From positions 1,364,001 to 1,428,000 of the forward strand of contig BQMF02000009.1 in assembly GCA_027922465.2 (NCBI GenBank): DNA of 64,000 bases, in the 5' to 3' direction. Origin of the DNA: Turritopsis dohrnii. Lineage: Eukaryota; Cnidaria; Hydrozoa; Anthoathecata; Oceaniidae. A program made the position numbers and the translations under genes. The first letter of the stretch is position 1. Each line of letters opens with the position of its first letter. The notes beneath the pieces were generated by a model. That model ran no database searches and was not told the origin of the DNA. It saw only the letters and a list, made by a program, of their open reading frames with translations. This document shows positions 56,593 to 64,000 of this stretch, piece after piece.

Positions 56593-59290
56593 GTGACCGT
56601 CCACGGGAAAAAACTAACAATGGAATTATAGATTATAGATTATAGATTATAGATAAGAAAACAATAGAAATTATAGATAAATCTAATCTATAATCTATAA
56701 TCTATAATCTATAATTATCTATAATTATAGATTATCGATTATAGATTATCGATTATCGATTATAGATTATAGATTATCGATTATAGATTATCGATTATAG
56801 ATTATAGATTATAGATTAATCTATAATCTACAATCTAATTTATAGGTTATAGATTCTATCTAAACTATAACCTATGTCATCAATAGGCAAAATTCAAAAG
56901 CCCTTAGTTCTGCTTCGCGGTAAAGAGAGTCATGTCATGGGAACATAATATACGCCATATTATAATATGTACGTATAGGTATACAGTTATCCGCGCCCTA
57001 TATGTGGTGTAATTTAAATGCTACTTCGGCCAGGCCTCTTGGAGAAACGTCTTGTTTACTATAAGAGTGGTCATTTGTGTTAGTAATAGAATGCTCTTTA
57101 ATCCAATGTTTGGCGGTCATTTGTGACATGTTACATAACAAAAGTTCAAAACGTTGTACGATTATGTCGCAAGCATAGCATACTTTTAAGTATTGAGGAA
57201 GAGTAAGAAGAAGCTATTCTTCAAGGCGTAAAGGTTAATCAAAAAGTGATTAAAACTTCTCTTTATTCTCCGTTTGATTATTAAACCTATCTTTCTCTAC
57301 CTTATCGACTTTCTTGATGTTTATGAACAAACATGTTTTAAAAAATCTTTTTCTGGTGGCATCAGTTGAATAATAAAAATAGACTTGGCCACCTGGTTCA
57401 CATTCACTGACAAGACAGTTTGTTGAAAACCAAATTAAAATGAATGCTTCAAGTAGAAACCATCCGATTGTATTCAAGAGTATTTTGTTACTCACTTGAG
57501 AATAAAGTCTTCGAAGCGGATGTTCGAAGTGTTGCACAATGCATACAAACACCAGTTACGTACATGTGCATAATCTTTTTCTTCCATTCCAAACAAGAAA
57601 CATAACATGATAAATAATTAATGACCTTTTTTACACAACAATATTTTGTGAATTGTTCGAGTGAATTTGTGAAGCAAATAATCATGAATAGGTTATAGAA
57701 AAAAAAAATGGAAAAATAGTGACCTCATCTGAAAGAATCACTGAAAATAGCAAATCATGTGAAAGACCTAAATGGTTTCATCAAGAAAAACGTTTCTGAC
57801 AGAACTTTTACTTCTATTAAGCAGGCCTTGTCAGGAGAATTCTTCGAGGCGTGCGGTTGTTCGCACGACTGTTTTAACGTTTTTTATATGTGGCGTGCGA
57901 TCCACCGCACGCCTGAAATTTTGTATGTCTGCCTAATCTTTTACAGACAAGTGGGGGACGTTTAAACTTGTGAACCCCAAACACAAGGACTGGCGTCAAT
58001 ACAATAAAGGTTGACTCTCGCAGTCTTAACTTTTCTTGTCTGATAATGTTTAAACCTGAAGTCCTCTGTGGCTAGAGAATAAATCTTTCAATAAGAGGAC
58101 TAGTGGGGTCGTCAAAGTATAATAAATAATCTTTGATCTTTTGAGAAAAGAAATGAAAATTCATTCATTATCAAACATTGATCGACTGCACAACGTAAAA
58201 AAGTTTTGAAAAAAATGATCATTCATTTTCATTCATTTTAAGACGTCACGATAGTATTCCCAAAAGCTGTCAGCTGTCTTTGAAAATATTTAAGCACGAG
58301 AAGAAAAAAATTTTACGTGCTTCATTCAAAAAAATATCTATAAGCAAAGACAGGTGACAATTTCTGTTTCTATATTGCGAAACATGCTGCAACGTGATGT
58401 GATATAAATTGATAAACACGTTTTCGAATGTAAATTTCATATTCGACTTTTTTAATAACACATGAAAGAAATTATGTATCTCTTTTCGTCGTGGTCGATA
58501 ACGTCATCAAAAACTTCTTTTCAAGAAGATTAATAAATAGAAAAACCTTTTTCATGAACAAGATTAATAAAAGCCTTTTTGATATACAACTGGTACTTTA
58601 AAGTAAACAAATATTTAAATAAATTCCGGTGCGTCTAGACAGTGCCAGCTGGTTTTTTTACGTTACAATAACGAATGTATATAATCTTTTTAAGCTTCGC
58701 ACTCCATCACACGCCTAAAAATTAGATGGCGTGCGATGATCGCACGCCGCCCTTTTTCTTCCTGACAAGGCCTGATTAAGGTTGACAATATTTCGCGAAA
58801 GAAAAATTAACCTGCGTCCCTGGTCATGTTTTTTACTCCCGAAAAATGGCGGAATGAAAACATAAAGAAACTAAACGAACGAAATTTTTATGCGATAACG
58901 GTAAAATTTTCACAAGTCATTAAAGTTGTTATCGCTTGTTTCCTATAATTAGTGCATGGGCTACTCGGTTATAGATATCTTGTAAAGATTTTACATTAGG
59001 TTATAGATCATTACGTCGTAAAACAGTTTATGCATAACACGGATGACATTGCATTGACATTGCATAGATTATAGGTTATAGATTATAGGTTATAGATTAT
59101 AGATTATAGATTATAGGTTATAGATTATCGATTATAGATTATAGATAATCTATAATCTATAATAATCTATAATCTATATTATAGATAAAATTTTACCTAT
59201 ACATAGATTATAGATAAAATCTAATCTATAATATAGGTAAATATAGATTAATCTATAAATCATTGTTAGTTTTTTCCCATGGACGGTCAC
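56593..59290. mobile_element. 2.7-kb inverted-repeat element inserted in the island
   Basis: Starts GTGACCGTCCACGGGAAAAA and ends with the complement, one mismatch in about 30 bp, flanked by ATAT on both sides. Inside both ends lie long palindromic arrays of ATTATAG/CTATAAT units (56625-56870 and 59065-59260). No transposase is seen. It separates island genes at 56575 and 59338. Confidence 0.75.
57822..58774. mobile_element. 953-bp element nested in the 2.7-kb element
   Basis: Ends CAGGCCTTGTCAGGA and its complement, with 6-bp target duplication ATTAAG (57816-57821, 58775-58780). Near each end are GGCGTGCG..CGCACGCC palindromes. It is non-coding and hence non-autonomous; superfamily unclear. 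Confidence 0.8.
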
Positions 59291-59337
59291 ATATATTGTT
59301 ATAAATTTTCTAAAAATACATATGATAAATAGAGTTT

Positions 59338-59623
59338 TTAAACACATCGATTTATTTTGTTAATGTTTTCAATCATTAATTTATTCCAAACATTAGATAA
59401 TCGATTCATGTCGGCAAATATCGCATTAATTTTTGTTATTTTATCATCGCAACTATCATCTTTATATTCCAAATCGACAATATCTTGACTTGTTAATCAG
59501 CATGTTTTTCGCGTTCCTCTTTTTCTAATTCCAACAGCTCTGCCATTTCAAGATCATGATCATCGTCTCCATTATCTTCACCACCACATTCATACTCAAT
59601 AAATTGGCTCATTTTTTTATCAC
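59338..59623 (-). pseudogene. Acidic coiled protein with one frameshift
   Basis: ATG at about 59612 gives 'MSQFIEYECGGEDNGDDD' and a Glu-rich helix; it stops after 'KEEREKHAD'. Another frame continues 'SQDIVDLEYKDDSCDDKITK' and 'RLSNVWNKLMIENINKIN'. It is the right-most recognisable island gene. Confidence 0.45.
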
Positions 59624-59749
59624 ATCTAAAAATAAGTCATTATATTTATTATTTTTAAATTAACTGGTATGGGCTAAGACACAATAAGAACAAGTATTTG
59701 GCCGAACTGGGGAATATCTAGGTGGTGCATAAGTAAAATCTAATAGTAA

Positions 59750-60142
59750 GTCAACAAGGACTGATTGTCAACAAGGACAGACGTCAACCAGGACGTAAAC
59801 GATAAGTCAACAAGGACTATCACACCAAGGAACTGTCAACAAGGACAGGATTATGTTAATAGTACTGCTGTCAACAAGGACAGATAACGAATGACTAATA
59901 TACTGCTGTCAACAAGGACAGACAAACTCGTGACTTAAATGATATAGCTGTCAACAAGGACAGACTAACTTAGACCAAAATATATTGCTGTCAACAAGGA
60001 CAGACAAGCTTACGACTATAACTGTCAACAAGGACAGTATATCACTACACGAACTGGTAGCTGTCAACAAGGATAGACTATAACATACAAATATATATCC
60101 TACAATCGTCAACCAGGACGACCGGGCGTTGTCAACAAGGAC
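59750..60142. repeat. Array of 13 spaced GTCAACAAGGAC repeats
   Basis: Copies start at 59750, 59767, 59783, 59806, 59835, 59870, 59908, 59950, 59990, 60024, 60063, 60108 and 60131. Two read GTCAACCAGGAC in place of AACAAG, and one ends GGAT. Most are part of CTGTC-AACAAG-GACAG, a 5-bp stem with a 6-nt loop. Spacing rises from 16-17 bp to about 40-45 bp, then drops. The array sits at the 3' side of the DIRS/Ngaro-type element and could be part of its terminal repeat or a protein-binding array. Confidence 0.9.
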
Positions 60143-60228
60143 AGACGCCCTAACACAACTACTTAAGGCTTAGCAAATGCACCCCCAAATTTCCCCCAGC
60201 TGACCAAACGCAAAAACATTGAGATACA

Positions 60229-61162
60229 TTAACGCAACGACACTGCAGAAACAGTAACATGGTTCCAAATATGCGATAACGGACAAGGTGAAGAAATAAG
60301 GCGTGATATACGAGTAATTGAGTCATCGTCAATATGTAGATACCTACGATAGGCATCACTAGACCAACGACCCAAAATCTGAATAACACTGTCGGCAATC
60401 CCAGCAGATGCGGCGGCTGACGCCCCACCAATTCTGAACGAGTGTGTATTAATGTCTGCAGCGTAAGGCAACGTACGGGTAAGTAATGTGACCATGTCCT
60501 GGCGAGTCAAAAAGCGATTGCGAGAAAAAATAATGGTAGCCCAGAACCAGGATGACAACGGAGCCATTGTCTCATCAAACCAATTGGGCATAGAGCATGA
60601 CCCGATCTACCAATGCGAATGTCACAGCCAAGACGGAATGGATCGATTTAGACGCTGATATGTGCACATACATAACATCGTACGACGGTGCGAACGAAAT
60701 ATCATGAACCATTAACTAAAGAGAAGCATTAAACTCATGTGAAGACTGACATGCGTATTCGGAAACACGCAACAAACCAAAATATGCTAACGCAGATGCA
60801 GTTTTCAGCAACAAACGTTCAACAGGTGAATAGTTGAGCAACTCCAACCGATAATGTATAGCGAGTAAGTGCCCAAACGTGATTGGTTGGCGACGAGGAC
60901 GTGTAAAAGTTGCACCTTGAACGCGACAAATACCTCTCAGCATGTAATACAGACGCGACATCTGCGCTATCGAGCTTGGAAAACCTTCCATGATGGCAAA
61001 AACTGAATACCACATAAATAAACCTTCAAAGAACGAAACGATAACCGATGACCAAAAGATGCCATGAACCGAACCAACGTATCCTGTGACAACGGAAACA
61101 AGGGTTGTGAGATTAAAGCACAAAACCTCCGGTATGATCGAAAAGCTACTGCATAAGTGCAT
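60229..61162 (-). pseudogene. Tyrosine recombinase of the DIRS-like element
   Basis: All hallmark residues survive although the frame is broken between 60591 and 60716. The first Arg is in 'YFGLLRVSEYACQ', the His-x-x-Arg motif is 'HSFRIGGASAAASAGI', then 'ILGRWSSDAYRRYLHI' contains the Trp and the nucleophile Tyr. The enzyme would integrate circular cDNA. Confidence 0.75.
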
Positions 61163-61175
61163 CTGGTGGAAGGAG

Positions 61176-62295
61176 CTAAAGCTTTGGCTTGGTAACGACG
61201 GACTTGTTGATCAATATCGACCAGATGACAGATGGAACTGGAGAGGGGCTGTGCTCTGACAAGGGCTTCAGACGATGGAACTTGTTGACCTGCAAACGAG
61301 ACAGAGAATCAGCCGCTGCATTTGTATATCCAGGAATATGTTGTAACAGCACATTCAGGTTTATACGAGCAGTAAAAAGGAACAAAAACCGAACTAATGC
61401 CATAATGTCAGAGTCCCGACAAGTACCCGATTTCCAAACATGCACTATAGCAATATTGTCCGTATAAATTACGATTTGCTTATTAGCCCATCACTGACCC
61501 CAAGTCACCACTGCAGCAACAATAGCAAACAGCTCTCTAACATTAATGTGGAACTTGGGATAATCTGTGGGCCAAGGTAAACTGAACCATTTATTGCCGT
61601 AACAAACACCAAGACTAAGATCTGAAGCATCGGTATACATAGACATACTTACTGAAGAAACCGGCTCGTCGGGGATAATGGACATACCGTTCCACGATGG
61701 GAGAAAGTCTATCCACCAATGTAAATCCGCCCTAGCTTCCTGATTGAGGTAAATATGATGATTCAAACTAGACACTGAGGTAGACAAATCAATCAGCCTA
61801 CGAAGAAACATACGACCGGGGCGAACTACCTTGCAAGCAAACGAGAGAGAGCCAATAAGAGACAACAACTCTCGCTTAGTGCACTTTTTCTGATCTGCCC
61901 AGTACCGAATAAGTGCCTGTAACTCTGTGAGTTTGAAATAAGGCAACCGCATCACTTGATGCTGAGCATCCACTTCAATGCCAAGGTAAGTCACAACTTG
62001 GGAAGGTCCCACGGTCTTATCCGTAGCCAGAGGGACACCCAATTCTGAACAGATCGTAATAACTGAAGCCATATTTAGCCGCTACCTGCTCATGAGATGA
62101 GCCACAGATAAAAAAATCATCGAGATAATGAATAATGAAAGCAATGCCTCCAAAAACAGTAAAAATCCAACAAAGAAGATCAGCAAATGCATTAAATATA
62201 AATGGAGACGGCCAAAAGGCAACCGAGTATCGATAAAAAACAAATCGTGAAACTGATAACCTAATAAACCCCACTGATCCGGTCGTACTGGACAA
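61176..62295 (-). pseudogene. RT C-terminus and RNase H of the DIRS-like element
   Basis: 'FIIHYLDDFFICG' carries the RT catalytic Asp pair. Then come 'VVTYLGIEVDAQHQVMRLP', an RNase H core ('SMYTDASDLSLGV', 'INVRELFAIVAAV') and, after a TGA near 61490, 'IVIYTDNIAIVHVWKSG' and 'IPGYTNAAADSLSR'. Frameshifts near 62200 and 62080 and the TGA break it. Confidence 0.75.
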
Positions 62296-63656
62296 AGTCG
62301 AAAGGCATGTCTGATGTCAAGTTTCGCCATGAAGGCAGTAGAGCCCAAAGAACGTACAACGCCTAGAGCTTCATCAAAGGATGTATAACGAACAGAATAA
62401 CTATCTTTGGAGATACCCTCATTAATAGAGTCACCACGTGGAGACGATAAATCGAGAATTATCCGAAACGTATCGTCCTTCTTTGGAACCGCACCCAATG
62501 GTGAACAATGCAATGGAGAAAGCGGTGGTACTATAAACGGGCCTGAGGTATGTCCTCGTTGTACTTCTTTCCTAATACTTTCCCAAACCGGTGCGGGGTT
62601 AGACCTGGCAGATAATAAATTATTAGGACCTGTGGCCGAAACATCGCCATTATAACCAATGTCGAAACCATAACTAAAACCATTTAAGACAAAGGACACT
62701 AACTCTTGATTCGGATGAGAAACCAAATACCTAGAAAGAGCCGGCACTGATACGAGTGAAGACACAGAAGAAGGTAACGGACAAAAATCAACGTTTGAAG
62801 CGACATGAGCATTGATAGGCTGAATGAGACCCTCCACACAACCGACATTGGTGCGGGAACCTGCACTGACTGATGTTGCATTGTCCGTCATTGAAAAAGC
62901 GGCAAACGTTGGCTGCATTCCCCTGGAAAGACTGGAGGGGGCACGAAAGGGCGGCACAGCTGAAGTCGTGTGAGAGGACCCTGAGCCAGTAGACATCTCC
63001 CCTGCTGACACCCTAGAACTAGAACTACTCCCTGAAGCAACATTACGATTAGCCCGTGATGGACACGAAGATGACATGTGCTGGGGGCTTTGGCAAATGT
63101 AACACACGTTTAATAAAGGAGACCGCCTAAGAATTCTGTTATACAAATCTTCGTCCACTCGATTCCATAGCAAGCTGGAATCGTAAGCCAATTGATGCCG
63201 AAAGAGACGATCGTATTCGATCCAAGCTGAGAACGTGAACTGTGATGCAAAATCACAAATTGTGGACTGATAGTGGAGAAGTTCAGCAGTGCGCTCCGGA
63301 AAAAAGGGATTTTGTACTCGGAGAAAATTAGACCACACTACCATCCACGACGCAAAATCACAAACTTTGGGTGAATAGCGCGACCGTGGAACTAACGAAA
63401 GCCCTGGAGAAGAACCCCCGATAAACTGAAAAGTGTACTCGTCAGAGGAACCAACTGCAGTGTGTGGAAGTAACGAATCAAAATTTACAAACTTACCGGT
63501 CCTTATTTGCTCAATAACCGCTGCGGGCAATGCAGGAATCACAGAGGATCGCAACTGAAAGGCGCCATGACGTTGACCGACAGGAGTAAACTGGGTAGAA
63601 ATATTGTTATTCACGTGAGTAGGATCGACAATGTTCATATTCACGGATGCTGACAA
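62082..63656 (-). pseudogene. Gag-like protein fused to RT N-terminus
   Basis: 524 residues. The gag part has a CCHC knuckle ('CYICQSPQHMSSSC'). The RT part starts at about residue 350 with 'SPLGAVPKKDDTFRIILDLS', 'DSYSVRYTSFDEAL' and 'MAKLDIRHAFRLCPVRPDQW', then shifts frame after 'FIDTRLPFG'. Gag and RT lie in one open frame here. Confidence 0.75.
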
Positions 63657-63952
63657 CAGCAGGCTAGTAGAATGTTGTGTGAAAAATAGTTCAATCTGAT
63701 GTGCACATCCAAAGAATCTTGATCAATTGAGGATGCGCCAGAACCAGGACCAGGATTTGAAACCCCACTACTCGACGTGGATACTACTCCTGGAGTGGAG
63801 GTAAAGGTAGCAGCGGAAGTGACGGATATCTCCGGATTATAAAAAAGAAATAATCTGCGGGCTAGTTGCTGTACTGATCCCGCGTCGACAATGTTCAGGC
63901 TGTTACACATTAATTTTAAAGTTTGCTTGGGGAGCTCCAACCACTGCTCCAA
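63641..63952 (-). CDS. N-terminal gag-like ORF with SAP-like start
   Basis: Begins 'MEQWLELPKQTLKLMCNSLN', resembling a SAP DNA-binding helix pair, followed by a Ser/Thr/Gly/Pro-rich linker. It overlaps the next ORF by 16 bp in another frame, so either frameshifted translation or an indel links them. Confidence 0.5.
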   Translation of the reverse strand: MEQWLELPKQTLKLMCNSLNIVDAGSVQQLARRLFLFYNPEISVTSAATFTSTPGVVSTSSSGVSNPGPGSGASSIDQDSLDVHIRLNYFSHNILLACCCQHP

Positions 63953-64000
63953 GGTTGTCTGTTGAAAGTTGTCTGTTGCTTGATTTGATGATTTCTAAAA

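Larger units (their letters stand above)
60160..64000 (-). mobile_element. DIRS/Ngaro-type tyrosine-recombinase retrotransposon (5' end beyond window)
   Basis: On minus the order is gag-like, RT, RNase H, then tyrosine recombinase. The gag-RT-RH-YR order and the absence of a DDE integrase or protease fit DIRS/Ngaro. The element runs out of the window at 64000. Its 3' boundary is near the repeat array. Confidence 0.85.

Noticed and set aside
59750..60142. CRISPR array
   Set aside because: Repeats are only 12-16 bp, spacing is uneven, the context is eukaryotic and a retrotransposon, and no cas genes occur.

Overview
The window is an AT-rich eukaryotic nuclear sequence from an invertebrate animal. 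Two conserved, intron-containing animal genes can be modelled exon by exon: a MYG1 exonuclease and a FAM199X homologue. Introns are short (about 70-900 bp) and use GT-AG. DNA transposons, many small palindromic MITEs, a tRNA-derived SINE, a non-LTR element and a DIRS/Ngaro-type element make up most of the rest. This mix suggests an early-branching animal such as a cnidarian or sponge, but the species cannot be fixed from sequence alone.

Region 1 (0.2-24 kb) is the host-gene part. It holds a seven-exon ankyrin-repeat gene (minus), the last two visible exons of an unidentified gene (plus), MYG1 (minus, seven exons), FAM199X (plus, eight exons) and a four-exon unidentified gene (plus) with one in-frame TGA. 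Between and inside these genes lie five copies of one palindromic MITE family, a SINE, a PIF/Harbinger relic with a TTA target duplication, and a fold-back element with a 6-bp target duplication. A frameshifted non-LTR retrotransposon follows at 24.3-27.9 kb.

Region 2 (29-40.5 kb) is a decayed repeat-family gene on the minus strand. It is split by an 8.87-kb CACTA (En/Spm) transposon with about 275-bp near-identical inverted ends, TGC target duplications, a multi-exon TnpD-like transposase and divergently transcribed accessory genes.

Region 3 (41.2-59.6 kb) is the most unusual part. It is a very AT-rich island of small, tightly packed, often overlapping genes, nearly all on the minus strand. 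They include paralogous Cys-rich zinc-ribbon proteins, tiny Arg/Lys- and Gly-rich proteins with a hydrophobic tail (adenovirus pX-like in layout), a P-loop ATPase fragment, an acidic protein, a membrane protein, a C2H2 protein and a protein whose N-terminus imitates the histone H3 tail. Segmental duplication, frameshifts and later transposon insertions (a pogo-like element with TA duplications, and a 2.7-kb inverted-repeat element with a nested 0.95-kb element) show a decaying insertion. It looks like an endogenised DNA virus or Polinton/adintovirus-like element, but no polymerase, integrase or major capsid gene can be recognised, so that assignment is inference.

Region 4 (59.7-64 kb) is a minus-strand tyrosine-recombinase retrotransposon (gag, RT, RNase H, YR) broken by several frameshifts and stops. 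It is bordered by an array of 13 short dyad repeats whose spacing mostly increases along the array.
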